Source of the DNA: Bacteroidales bacterium
GTDB lineage: Bacteria; Bacteroidota; Bacteroidia; Bacteroidales; UBA932
Assembly: GCA_015060325.1 (NCBI GenBank)
Contig: SUYQ01000009.1
Coordinates: 1-64,000 of the forward strand
Direction of reading: 5' to 3'
Length of the DNA stretch: 64,000 bases
Below are positions 16,895 to 24,957 of the stretch, one piece after another (the first letter of the stretch is position 1; every line of letters begins with the position of its first letter). Under the pieces are notes generated by a model that had not been told where the DNA came from, did not search any database, and saw nothing but the letters and a program-made list of their open reading frames with translations. The position numbers and the translations under genes are program-made.

Positions 16895-17497
16895 ATGATG
16901 AATACGGAGATACAGAAGGCATTGGAAGTGCTGCGCAGAAGCGGCCTGATACTTTATCCGACCGATACGGTGTGGGGAATAGGATGTGACGCTACGGATC
17001 CGGTAGCTGTGGCAAAGGTATATGCATTGAAAAACCGCGAGGACAGCAAGTCGCTGGTGCTGCTTGCCAGCGATATGGATATGATCTGCCGTTATATTAA
17101 GGAAGTTCCGGAGATGGCAATCCAGCTGGTTGAGGTGAATGATAAGCCTATGACCATCATATATCCCGGTGCTGTCGCCGGAGAAAAGGGAAGTGAGAAG
17201 GCGTCCCGCCATTGCCTGGCATACAATACGGTGGCAGAAGACGGAACAGTAGGCATCCGCATCCCTATGATGGACTTCTGCCGCGAACTGGTGGCGAAAC
17301 TGGGCCGTCCGATAGTATCTACGTCTGCAAATATCTCAGGAGAAAAGACCCCAGCAAAGTTTGCAGAAATCGCAGATGAAATCAAGACCGGTGTGGACTA
17401 CATCGTAGACCCATCCCTCGAAAAGGGCGCCACAGGCCAGTCCTCATCGATCATTAAGGTCGGACTGGACTATTCGATCGAGATAATCCGTAAGTAG
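16895..17497 (+). CDS. tsaC: Sua5/YrdC family threonylcarbamoyl-AMP synthase
   Basis: 200 residues of the YrdC domain: GLILYPTDTVWGIGCDATD, KNREDSKSLVLLASD, PGAVA, GTVGIRIPMM and RPIVSTSANISG. The enzyme makes threonylcarbamoyl-AMP from threonine, bicarbonate and ATP for the t6A37 modification of tRNAs that read ANN codons. No Sua5 C-terminal domain is present, so it is the short TsaC-like form. Start 16895 or the adjacent ATG at 16898. Convergent with rsmE, with only 2 bp between stop codons. Confidence 0.93.
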   Translation: MMNTEIQKALEVLRRSGLILYPTDTVWGIGCDATDPVAVAKVYALKNREDSKSLVLLASDMDMICRYIKEVPEMAIQLVEVNDKPMTIIYPGAVAGEKGSEKASRHCLAYNTVAEDGTVGIRIPMMDFCRELVAKLGRPIVSTSANISGEKTPAKFAEIADEIKTGVDYIVDPSLEKGATGQSSSIIKVGLDYSIEIIRK

Positions 17498-17499
17498 CG

Positions 17500-18300
17500 T
17501 TACATATACCGGAAATAGACTGCAGCGGCTGCCGTGATGGCGGCCGTTTCTGTTCTGAGGCGGGAGTTGCCGAGGTGGACTGGGATGAAGCCGGACTGGA
17601 GGGCAAGCCGGGCTTCTTCATGGGAGAAGTCGCCTTCGGGGCCGATCAGGACGATGATGTCCTTGCCGTCGTATTCGCTGAGGACATCCTTGATGCTCCT
17701 GCGGGGGATGTTTTCGTCTTCGAAGCAGTAGGCGATGAGGCGGAGGGGAGAGGAGATTTCTCCACTCGCTTCGCTCGGTCGAAATGACAGTTGGTCGTTC
17801 GGTGATGACAGTTGGTCGCTCCGGGATGACGGACTGCCGAATGACAGGATGAAATCTTTTACGGAGATGGGCTCGTCAACGGCTGGAACTGCGGCCTTGA
17901 GGGACTGCTTTGTCGCGCTGACAAGAATTTTCTCTACACGTGCGGTCTTGAGGATCCGTCTTTCAGAGTGGTCTCCGATGACTGGAGTGAGTCTGTCGAA
18001 TCCCATTTCGCATGCCTTTTCTGCAAACCATTCGTAACGGTCGTTGTTCTTTGTCGGGCAGACTGCCAGATGAAGGTTGTATCCATGACCTCCCCAGTTC
18101 TCCTCTCTGCTGAGGACCATGGCCTCCACTCCCTTGTGACTGTCAGAGGTGATGCGGCATCTGTAGAGTGACCCGCATCCGTCTATGACGGAGATCTCAT
18201 CGCCGCAGCGATGTCTGAGCACCCTTACGCAGTGGCCTGATTCGTCCGGGTCGAGCCTGCAGATGTTTCCGTCTATGTCACGGGAGTAGAAAAGTTCCAT
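17500..18300 (-). CDS. rsmE: 16S rRNA (uracil1498-N3)-methyltransferase RsmE, carrying a translated repeat insertion
   Basis: 266 residues. RsmE features include the N-terminal PUA-like part (HCVRVLRHRCGDEISVIDG), KNNDRYEWFAEKACEMGFDRLTPV and the SPOUT knot IVLIGPEGDFSHEEARLAL ... LGNSRLRTETAAI. The enzyme methylates N3 of U1498 in the 30S subunit. Residues about 150-190 (SRSDQLSSPNDQLSFRPSEASGEISS) have no counterpart in the family and come from the 36-bp dispersed repeat read in frame; they lie in a loop ahead of the knot. Reading continues undisturbed on both sides, so the gene is probably functional. Confidence 0.93.
   Translation of the reverse strand: MELFYSRDIDGNICRLDPDESGHCVRVLRHRCGDEISVIDGCGSLYRCRITSDSHKGVEAMVLSREENWGGHGYNLHLAVCPTKNNDRYEWFAEKACEMGFDRLTPVIGDHSERRILKTARVEKILVSATKQSLKAAVPAVDEPISVKDFILSFGSPSSRSDQLSSPNDQLSFRPSEASGEISSPLRLIAYCFEDENIPRRSIKDVLSEYDGKDIIVLIGPEGDFSHEEARLALQSGFIPVHLGNSRLRTETAAITAAAAVYFRYM
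17754..17835 (-). repeat. 36-bp dispersed repeat plus partial copies inside rsmE
   Basis: A complete 36-bp unit (17754-17789, reverse orientation) is followed by truncated GGTGATGACAGTTGG and CCGGGATGACGG units. All lie inside the rsmE reading frame without a stop or frameshift. Confidence 0.85.
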
Positions 18301-18366
18301 GTGTGATACTGATTTAGTCGCGCAAATATACTAAATTTGTGACGCAAACTACAATGATGACACGTT

Positions 18367-19497
18367 ATGACCAAAAGATATGTCTCTCTTGATGTGCTTC
18401 GAGGCCTTACTGTAGCCCTGATGATAATAGTCAACAATCCGGGATCATGGAGCAATATCTTCCCTCCGCTCAGACATGCTGAATGGGACGGCTGCACTCC
18501 ATGTGACCTTGTTTTTCCATTCTTCCTGTTCTGCGTCGGTACTTCCATGGCTTTCGCTCTGGCAAAGTATGACGGTCTGAACGGTGGGGCGCTCAAAAAG
18601 ATATTGAAACGCGGAGGCCTGCTGTATCTTGTCGGTCTTCTTCTGACCGCCTTCCCTTTCTATCCGTCTGAGGCCCAGACGGATCCGTCGCTGTCTTTCT
18701 GGGAGAACTGGATGAACTGGGCCGGGAATCTCAGACTTGTGGGCGTGCTTCCTAGAATAGCGATGTGTTATGTCGTGGGCTCGTTGCTGGCTTTATGGCT
18801 GAAAAGGACAAAGAAGATATGGGGCGCTATCGTCGCTTTGTCGGTTCTTCATGTAGGGATTCTTCTTGCATTTGCCGGTCCGGAAGGTGCCTTCACTCTC
18901 GAGGGAAATGCCGCACGAAACATAGATCTGGCGGTCTTCGGAGAGGATCACATCTATCATGGGTTCGGAATCCCGTTTGATCCTGAAGGGCTTCTGGGTG
19001 TGCTGACGGGCACATGTACCGTCTTGCTCGGATATCTTGTCGGCAAGATGATACGGAACAGTTCCGGGTCAGCAGATCCTAGGATGTCGCAACTGGAACT
19101 TGTTTCAAAGATGTATGGCCTTGCTGCCGGGGCCATTGTCCTCGGTCTTGCTCTCAGTCTTGCAGTCCCAATAAATAAGGCCCTGTGGTCAGTGTCTTAC
19201 GTGTTCTATACCGCCGGGTGGGCGATGTTTGTGCTCGCTTTGCTGATATACCTCATCGACGTGAAGGGGTGGCAGAAACCGTTCTTCCCGTTCAAGGCCT
19301 TCGGAATGAATGCGCTGGCGCTGTTTGTGCTCTCGGGACTCCTGATGAAGATCAATTGGCGATATATAGAATGGGACTATACCGCGATATTCGGCGGAAG
19401 CGAGGCCATGTCCCTGTTGTTTGCCGTATCATTCATGATGCTGCATATGATTATAGCCATCTTGATGTACTGGAAGAAGGTCTTCATAAAATTATAA
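18367..19497 (+). CDS. Heparan-alpha-glucosaminide N-acetyltransferase-like membrane protein (DUF5009/YeiB-like)
   Basis: 376 residues with about ten membrane helices. It opens with RYVSLDVLRGLTVALMIIVNNPGSW, the typical start of the HGSNAT/DUF5009 acyltransferase family, followed by PCDLVFPFFLFCVGTSMAFAL. Members are thought to move acetyl groups across the membrane onto sugars; in Bacteroidales the acceptor is not established. A -7 box TAAATTTG (18332-18339) lies 28 bp before the start. The YfcE-like gene follows by 3 bp. Family call is firm, substrate unknown. Confidence 0.88.
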   Translation: MTKRYVSLDVLRGLTVALMIIVNNPGSWSNIFPPLRHAEWDGCTPCDLVFPFFLFCVGTSMAFALAKYDGLNGGALKKILKRGGLLYLVGLLLTAFPFYPSEAQTDPSLSFWENWMNWAGNLRLVGVLPRIAMCYVVGSLLALWLKRTKKIWGAIVALSVLHVGILLAFAGPEGAFTLEGNAARNIDLAVFGEDHIYHGFGIPFDPEGLLGVLTGTCTVLLGYLVGKMIRNSSGSADPRMSQLELVSKMYGLAAGAIVLGLALSLAVPINKALWSVSYVFYTAGWAMFVLALLIYLIDVKGWQKPFFPFKAFGMNALALFVLSGLLMKINWRYIEWDYTAIFGGSEAMSLLFAVSFMMLHMIIAILMYWKKVFIKL

Positions 19498-19500
19498 CCC

Positions 19501-19995
19501 ATGCTGATAGGTCTTATATCTGACACTCACGGTGTCTTCAGTGAAGAATTCCGCGAATTCTTCAAGGATGTTGATGAAATATGGCACGCCGGTGACTTCG
19601 GCGGGGGGATGGAACTGGCGGAGAAGATGGCACAGTTCAAGCCTGTAATAGGCGTGGCAGGCAATTGCGATGACCATAAGCTCCGTTTCATCCACCCTTT
19701 GCATCGTTTCTTCGTGTGCGATGGGGTGAAGGTTCTCATGACCCATATCGGAGGCTATCCCGGAAGATATGACCGGACGGCCCGTGAGCTTATCGACAGA
19801 TATAAGCCGGACCTTTTCGTCTGTGGTCATTCTCACATTCTGAAGGTAATGCGTGACCATTCGCGTGGAGGGATGCTGACAATGAATCCCGGTGCGGCAG
19901 GAATCCAGGGATTCCATCTTGTCAGAACCGCGCTCCGCTTTCAGATTGATAGCGGAAAAATACATGACTTGGAGGTCTACGAGCTGGATAGATAG
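19501..19995 (+). CDS. YfcE-type metallophosphoesterase
   Basis: 164 residues with the calcineurin-like metal motifs in order: ISDTHG, HAGDFGG, GNCDDH, THIGG and CGHSH. This is the small YfcE/MJ0936 group, which hydrolyses phosphodiesters such as bis-pNPP in vitro; the physiological substrate is not known. Three bases downstream of the membrane acyltransferase gene, so co-transcribed. Confidence 0.92.
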   Translation: MLIGLISDTHGVFSEEFREFFKDVDEIWHAGDFGGGMELAEKMAQFKPVIGVAGNCDDHKLRFIHPLHRFFVCDGVKVLMTHIGGYPGRYDRTARELIDRYKPDLFVCGHSHILKVMRDHSRGGMLTMNPGAAGIQGFHLVRTALRFQIDSGKIHDLEVYELDR

Positions 19996-20012
19996 ATTTT
20001 TTCTGGTTTTTA

Positions 20013-20043
20013 TTGTTGAATCGGATTTCTTTTTATAACTTTG
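20013..20043 (+). promoter_or_regulatory. Promoter of the Cys-rich lipoprotein gene
   Basis: TTG at 20013-20015, 20 bp, TAACTTTG at 20036-20043. The same TTG-N20-TAnnTTTG spacing is seen before metG and the ATPase at 51144. The start codon is 39 bp downstream of the -7 box. Confidence 0.75.
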
Positions 20044-20082
20044 GACATAAATACTAATGTTTAATCTTTAATTTTATTTGCT

Positions 20083-20367
20083 ATGAAAAAGGTTTTTATG
20101 TCAATGGCTATCGTAGCTGCTTTGATGGTTGCTGCGTCATGTGGTGGAAACAAGAAGGCAGAAGATAAGAAGGGTGAAACTACAGAGCAGTGCTGTGGCG
20201 ACTGCAAGGAAGGTGAGTGCACAAAGGCTGAAGGTGAGGAGTGCTGTGGCAAGTGCGAAGAAGGAACATGCTGCGAAGATAAGGCATGCTGCCCTGAAAC
20301 AGAGTGTGCAGAAACTGAATGCCCTGATTGCCCTGCAGAGACAAGTGAGGCTCCTGCAGAAGAGTAA
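20083..20367 (+). CDS. Small Cys-rich lipoprotein
   Basis: 94 residues. A lipoprotein signal peptide ends in the lipobox VAASC; the mature part then carries 14 more cysteines in about 60 residues, arranged as repeated CC-x2-C, C-x3-C and CC blocks within very acidic sequence (GECTKAEGEECCGKCEEGTCC). The pattern suggests metal binding or a disulfide-rich fold, but no named family is recognised. It has its own promoter and a strong terminator (20387-20417), so it is monocistronic. Codon use is good (AAG, GCA, GAA), compatible with high expression. Confidence 0.85.
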   Translation: MKKVFMSMAIVAALMVAASCGGNKKAEDKKGETTEQCCGDCKEGECTKAEGEECCGKCEEGTCCEDKACCPETECAETECPDCPAETSEAPAEE

Positions 20368-20386
20368 TGAACTGCAAGATATAATG

Positions 20387-20417
20387 AACTGACGTACCTT
20401 ATGGTGCGTCAGTTTTT
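20387..20417 (+). terminator. Terminator after the Cys-rich lipoprotein gene
   Basis: Arms AACTGACGTACC and GGTGCGTCAGTT (one mismatch) around a short loop, ending in TTTTT. Confidence 0.85.
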
Positions 20418-20451
20418 ATGTAAGTTTGTGATGTAAAATGGAGAGTACGCT

Positions 20452-21837
20452 ATGGCAACAGTGAAGACAAAGACAGTATGGTTCTGTAAGGAATGCGGAA
20501 ACGAAAGCCCGAAATGGATGGGAAGGTGTCCTGCGTGTGGAGAATGGAACACGATGGTAGAAGAGACTGTCGCAACGGGCAAGAAAAGCGCTCCTGCTTC
20601 TGTGACCGTGCCGGGTTCCAGCCATAAACCGATGCCTCTTTCCGACATCGATTCCTCGGTTGAAAACCGCATCTCCCTGAACAATGCCGAGATGGACAGG
20701 ATTCTCGGCGGAGGTCTTGTCGAGGGCTCTCTGGTGCTGATAGGCGGCGAGCCTGGAATAGGAAAGTCGACACTTTCCCTTCAGATTCCTCTCCACTGTC
20801 CCGATCTCAGGACTCTCTACGTTACAGGAGAGGAAAGCGCCAGACAGGTCAAGCTCAGGGCTGCCAGGATCGGGGGAGATGATGCCAACTGCATGATCTA
20901 CAGCGAGACCTTGATGGAGAATATCATAGCAGAGGCACGCGAAATGATGCCCGATCTCATGATCGTCGATTCGGTCCAGACGATGTTTACCCAGACTGTA
21001 GAGTCTTCTCCGGGCTCTGTGACCCAGATCAAGGAGACTGCAGCGATGCTCCTCAGGTTTGCAAAGGAGACGGGAGTGCCGGTGATACTGATCGGCCACA
21101 TCACCAAGGAAGGCAGCATCGCCGGTCCGAAGATTCTCGAGCATATAGTTGACGTCGTTCTGCAGTTCGAAGGCGACAACAGAGGTACATACAGGCTTCT
21201 GCGAAGCATAAAGAACCGTTTCGGCTCTACATCCGAACTTGCTGTCTTCGAGATGACCGGCAAAGGACTCCGCGAAGTGAGCAACCCTTCAGAGATGCTG
21301 ATCCCTATGCATGAGGAGGGGCTTAGCGGAGTGGCTGTGAGTGCTATGCTCGACGGTACAAGGCCGTTCCTGATCGAGGTTCAGTCACTTGTGAGTTCTG
21401 CTGCATATGGTACTCCTCAGCGTAGTGCGACCGGTTTTGACGTCAGGAGGCTGAACATGCTTCTTGCCGTGCTTGAAAAGCGCGCAGGGTTCAAGCTCAG
21501 CGTAAAGGATGTCTTCCTGAATATGGCCGGCGGCCTTAAAGTGAATGATCCGGCATGCGATCTTGCCGTGATATGCGCTGTGCTTTCTTCCAATTTTGAT
21601 TTCCCTATTCCGTCAGATGTGTGCTTCGCAGGCGAGATCGGTCTCAGCGGTGAAATACGTCCGGTAGCCCAGACCGACCGTAGGATAATCGAGGCTGCAA
21701 GACTCGGATTCCGTAAGATATATGTCTCCAGCTTCACCAGCCTTGAGGGATTGGCGGGACAGGATGTCAATGGAATGGAGGTCGTGAAGGTAGCAGATGT
21801 CCCTGCATTGTGCAGGTCTCTTTTCAAAGGGAATTAA
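20452..21837 (+). CDS. radA: DNA repair protein RadA (Sms)
   Basis: 461 residues. N-terminal C4 zinc finger CKECGNESPKWMGRCPACG, RecA-like ATPase with Walker A GGEPGIGKSTL, the RadA-specific KNRFGSTSE motif, and a C-terminal Lon-protease-like domain (GLSGEIRPV). RadA promotes branch migration in homologous recombination and restart of forks. A -7 box TAAGTTTG is at 20421-20428. Its TAA stop overlaps the stop codon of the convergent dacB gene in a TTAA. Confidence 0.96.
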   Translation: MATVKTKTVWFCKECGNESPKWMGRCPACGEWNTMVEETVATGKKSAPASVTVPGSSHKPMPLSDIDSSVENRISLNNAEMDRILGGGLVEGSLVLIGGEPGIGKSTLSLQIPLHCPDLRTLYVTGEESARQVKLRAARIGGDDANCMIYSETLMENIIAEAREMMPDLMIVDSVQTMFTQTVESSPGSVTQIKETAAMLLRFAKETGVPVILIGHITKEGSIAGPKILEHIVDVVLQFEGDNRGTYRLLRSIKNRFGSTSELAVFEMTGKGLREVSNPSEMLIPMHEEGLSGVAVSAMLDGTRPFLIEVQSLVSSAAYGTPQRSATGFDVRRLNMLLAVLEKRAGFKLSVKDVFLNMAGGLKVNDPACDLAVICAVLSSNFDFPIPSDVCFAGEIGLSGEIRPVAQTDRRIIEAARLGFRKIYVSSFTSLEGLAGQDVNGMEVVKVADVPALCRSLFKGN

Positions 21838-23327
21838 TTCAGGCCAGCCAGCGCTACCATGACCTCATCCAGCAGGTTGCGCACCTTCCATGAAGGGGAT
21901 GTGCAGTTGTTTACCATCAGGGAGAATATGATGACGTCCTCGCGGCAACCTTCAGTAGGGATGATGTATCCGCTGTAGCATCTGACCCCGTTCATCGAAC
22001 CGCTTTTTGCCTTTATCCTCACTTTCAGTTCTTCCGGCTGTTTCTGCATGTTGTAGTGCAATGTCCCGTTTCCGCCAGGTGAAGGAAGGCTCTCGACATA
22101 GTTTTCGAAATGAGGTGAGTCCATCATTCCCTTGAGGAACCTGCACAGAAAGTCAGATGAGATGTAGTTCTGTCTGGAAAGACCGCTTCCGTCCTTTATC
22201 CTGCATCCGTACGAGGTGTCGACGTCAAGGTCCGCCAATACATTACTTATTGCGACATAGGACGAGTCGTAGCTGGCGCAGCCTGTCATCTCCTTTCCGA
22301 GCGATCGGAGCAGGGTCTCTGCAAAGACATTGTTGCTTATGTAGTTGGTCTCGTAAATGATCCTGCTCAATTCCGGAGAATATGTCCTGCCGAGTTCCGT
22401 TATGTCTCCATTGCTTTCCCAGTCTGTCTCCAGCCTGAAGTCTCCGGGACCTTCAGAACATTCGATTCCATTGTCAGCCAGATATCTGCAGAAACTGTAT
22501 GCGCAGGTGTATTCGGGAAATTTGTTGCTGCAGTCAACGCGTTTCGGTTTGCGGTCAACTCCGAAAGTCCCTCTTATCTCCGCTACGGGTGCAAGGTCGC
22601 TTGTGAACATGAACAGCATGTCTCCGGTGCCCTCTTCTCCGGTGGAACAGTTGTATCTGAATTCCATCCATGGCACTTCCGGATATGATGGTTTTATTTT
22701 TATGGGAGCTCCGACCGAAGGACCTGCCGAAACGTCGAAGGACTGCATGTTTTCGTAGAACATGAGTCCGGAGGTGCCAGCTCCGTAATATGTGCCGAGA
22801 TCTTCTGCCTGCCAGGTGGGCTCCTCTATCATGGAATCAAAATGTCTGCCGTCTCCGATGACGTATCCCTCGATGGAAGAGATTCCGGCCTTTTGTATCA
22901 TTGCATGCCATTGAGCAAAAACATCTTGGACAGGGGTGGCAATGGAGTCGATGGATGCCAATGTCGGGTCTCCGCCTCCTATAATATATATATTGCCGTA
23001 AAGAACTCCGTCTGCAATCTCACCGTCATATCCGATGGATGTTTCAAACCTGTGGTCAGGCCCGAGCTTGTGCATCGCCGCTCCTGTGCTGACAAGCTTC
23101 ATGTTCGAGGCCGGCACCAGCATCTTTCCGGAATTGATGTCCACCAGTTTCTGCCCGTCTCCTTTTATTGCACATACGCTGACTACAGCCTGAGATACAA
23201 TCTCATTGTCCAGGATCCTTTCGACTTTCTTCTGGGTTGTGTCGTCATTTTGCTGCGCATTGGCGTCATGGATTGACGGCAGTATGATTGCTGTCAGCAT
23301 CAATATAGTGAGGATTCTTAATTTCAT
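21834..23327 (-). CDS. dacB: D-alanyl-D-alanine carboxypeptidase/endopeptidase, PBP4 (S13) family
   Basis: 497 residues with a signal peptide (ending near ANAQ). Active-site motifs of penicillin-binding proteins: SNMK (in VPASNMKLVSTGAA) with the nucleophilic Ser, SRQN for the SxN motif, and KSG (KAKSGSMNGV) in place of KTG. The ~170-residue insert between the first and second motif is the usual S13 feature. It trims or cleaves peptidoglycan cross-links in the periplasm. Convergent with radA. Confidence 0.93.
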   Translation of the reverse strand: MKLRILTILMLTAIILPSIHDANAQQNDDTTQKKVERILDNEIVSQAVVSVCAIKGDGQKLVDINSGKMLVPASNMKLVSTGAAMHKLGPDHRFETSIGYDGEIADGVLYGNIYIIGGGDPTLASIDSIATPVQDVFAQWHAMIQKAGISSIEGYVIGDGRHFDSMIEEPTWQAEDLGTYYGAGTSGLMFYENMQSFDVSAGPSVGAPIKIKPSYPEVPWMEFRYNCSTGEEGTGDMLFMFTSDLAPVAEIRGTFGVDRKPKRVDCSNKFPEYTCAYSFCRYLADNGIECSEGPGDFRLETDWESNGDITELGRTYSPELSRIIYETNYISNNVFAETLLRSLGKEMTGCASYDSSYVAISNVLADLDVDTSYGCRIKDGSGLSRQNYISSDFLCRFLKGMMDSPHFENYVESLPSPGGNGTLHYNMQKQPEELKVRIKAKSGSMNGVRCYSGYIIPTEGCREDVIIFSLMVNNCTSPSWKVRNLLDEVMVALAGLN

Positions 23328-23406
23328 AGCAATAAAACCACTTGAAAAGCAAAATTAACATTAAATTTGATTAATTTTGCACGGTTTGAATAAATACATA
23401 TAACAG

Positions 23407-24441
23407 ATGTCAAAGGTTTTAGTATCAGGCGGTGCCGGTTATATCGGCAGCCATGTAACTGTGGAGCTTATCGCAGCCGGTTACGAAGTCGTGGTTGCAG
23501 ACAATATGTCCAATTGTGACATGACTTGTTTCGAGGGAGTAAAGAAGATCACCGGAAGGGAGGATATCCCGTTCTATCAGATAGACTGTTGCGATTATGC
23601 TTCGGTCGACAAGGTCTTTACGGAGCATAAGATCGATGCAGTGATTCATTTTGCTGCCTTCAAGGCTGTCGGCGAGTCTGTTGCTGAGCCTATCATGTAT
23701 TACAGGAACAATCTTGTGTCGTTCCTGAACATTCTCGAAGTCGCAAAGAATCATGGCGGATGCAATGTGCTCTTCTCTTCGTCGGCTACGGTATACGGTG
23801 AAGCTGAGGTTCTTCCTGTTACAGAGCAGACTCCGCGTCTTCCTGCAACATCCCCATACGGCAACACCAAGCAGATGTGCGAAGACATCATCCGCGACGT
23901 CGTGAAGGCGACAGCCGGAACTGCCGGCGAGATCAAGGGTATCGCTCTCCGTTATTTCAACCCTATCGGAGCTCATCCGTCGGCACTTATCGGAGAACTT
24001 CCACGTGGCGTTCCTAACAATCTCGTACCGTTCATCACACAGACCGCTATCGGAAAGCGTGAGTGCCTCAGCATCTTCGGCAAGGATTATCCTACGGAGG
24101 ACGGCACATGCCTGCGTGACTATATAGACATCGTTGATCTTGCCAAGGCGCATGTCGCAGCCGTGACAAGAATGGTCGAAGGTCGCATGAAGGAAGGATA
24201 TGAGATATTCAATGTAGGTACAGGACGTCCGGTGTCGGTGTATGAGCTGGTGACAGCCTTTGAGAAAGTGAATGGTCTGAAACTCAATTACAAGTATGTG
24301 GACCGTCGTCCTGGTGACGTGATGGCTATCTGGGCCGACACTACTCTTGCCAACGAGGAGCTGGGATGGAAGGCGGAGCGTACCGTAGAGGAGACTCTCG
24401 CCTCAGCATGGGCCTGGGAAAAGTCCCTGGCCGGAAAATAG
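23407..24441 (+). CDS. galE: UDP-glucose 4-epimerase
   Basis: 344 residues of the extended SDR family. NAD-binding GGAGYIGSH at the N-terminus, catalytic SSSATVYG Ser region and YGNTK (YxxxK), RYFNPIGAHPS, RDYIDIVDLAKAH. The length and the RYFNPIGAHPS motif are those of GalE. It interconverts UDP-glucose and UDP-galactose for glycan synthesis. A -7 box TAATTTTG is at 23372-23379. A strong bidirectional terminator follows. Confidence 0.95.
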   Translation: MSKVLVSGGAGYIGSHVTVELIAAGYEVVVADNMSNCDMTCFEGVKKITGREDIPFYQIDCCDYASVDKVFTEHKIDAVIHFAAFKAVGESVAEPIMYYRNNLVSFLNILEVAKNHGGCNVLFSSSATVYGEAEVLPVTEQTPRLPATSPYGNTKQMCEDIIRDVVKATAGTAGEIKGIALRYFNPIGAHPSALIGELPRGVPNNLVPFITQTAIGKRECLSIFGKDYPTEDGTCLRDYIDIVDLAKAHVAAVTRMVEGRMKEGYEIFNVGTGRPVSVYELVTAFEKVNGLKLNYKYVDRRPGDVMAIWADTTLANEELGWKAERTVEETLASAWAWEKSLAGK

Positions 24442-24460
24442 GATAACAGGTTACCAAATA

Positions 24461-24492
24461 AAAAAAATCAGTTCCGTGGAACTGATTTTTTT
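24461..24492. terminator. Bidirectional terminator between galE and the convergent small gene
   Basis: A-run, AATCAGTTCC-GT-GGAACTGATT, T-run. The flanking A7 and T7 make it work in both directions. Confidence 0.92.
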
Positions 24493-24498
24493 ATTGTC

Positions 24499-24780
24499 TT
24501 ACTCCTGCTTTGTCACTGCTGCGCTGAGCTTCTCGCAGAGTTCGTCAAGCTTCTCGAACATCTCCTTTGTAAGGGCTGTGTAGTATGCCCTCTTCTTGCC
24601 CTCAGGGTGGTTCGCCTTATACTTGAGTTCGTTGTAAAGGTCTACTGCCTCATCGATGATGTTTGCGATTTCATCTGCATCCTTGTGAGGGTTGAGCGCT
24701 ACGAAAAGTGCGCAGTCATCAATGAACTCTCCAACGAAGTACTCGATGTCTTTCTTGAAAACTCTAAGATTCATGGTCAA
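24499..24780 (-). CDS. Conserved small Bacteroidales protein of unknown function
   Basis: 93 residues (or 91 if the second ATG at 24774 is used), helical, without signal or membrane segment. The pattern RVFKKDIEYFVGEFIDDCALF ... AVDLYNELKYKANHP is familiar from a widely kept, uncharacterised Bacteroidales cytosolic protein. A minus-strand -7 box TACCTTTG lies at 24822-24815. Convergent with galE and sharing its terminator. Confidence 0.8.
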   Translation of the reverse strand: MTMNLRVFKKDIEYFVGEFIDDCALFVALNPHKDADEIANIIDEAVDLYNELKYKANHPEGKKRAYYTALTKEMFEKLDELCEKLSAAVTKQE

Positions 24781-24945
24781 TACGTATTAAATATTTGGTT
24801 TTGTTATAACGGCGCAAAGGTAATAAAATAATCGATACATTTCCTTTTTTATGGAAAAATGACGCTTTTTGCAAATAAAGTGAACAACCTATGCTTTTAA
24901 TATGTAACTTTACACTATATGCCCTATAGAAATGTGTGTGATTAA

Positions 24946-24952
24946 GGGGGGG
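24946..24952 (+). promoter_or_regulatory. G7 tract immediately before the fimbrial operon start
   Basis: AAGGGGGGG ends 5 bp before the ATG at 24958. It can act as an unusually strong Shine-Dalgarno site, rare in this phylum, or as a slippage-prone homopolymer. A candidate -7 box TAACTTTA sits at 24905-24912. Confidence 0.45.
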
Positions 24953-24957
24953 TACCA

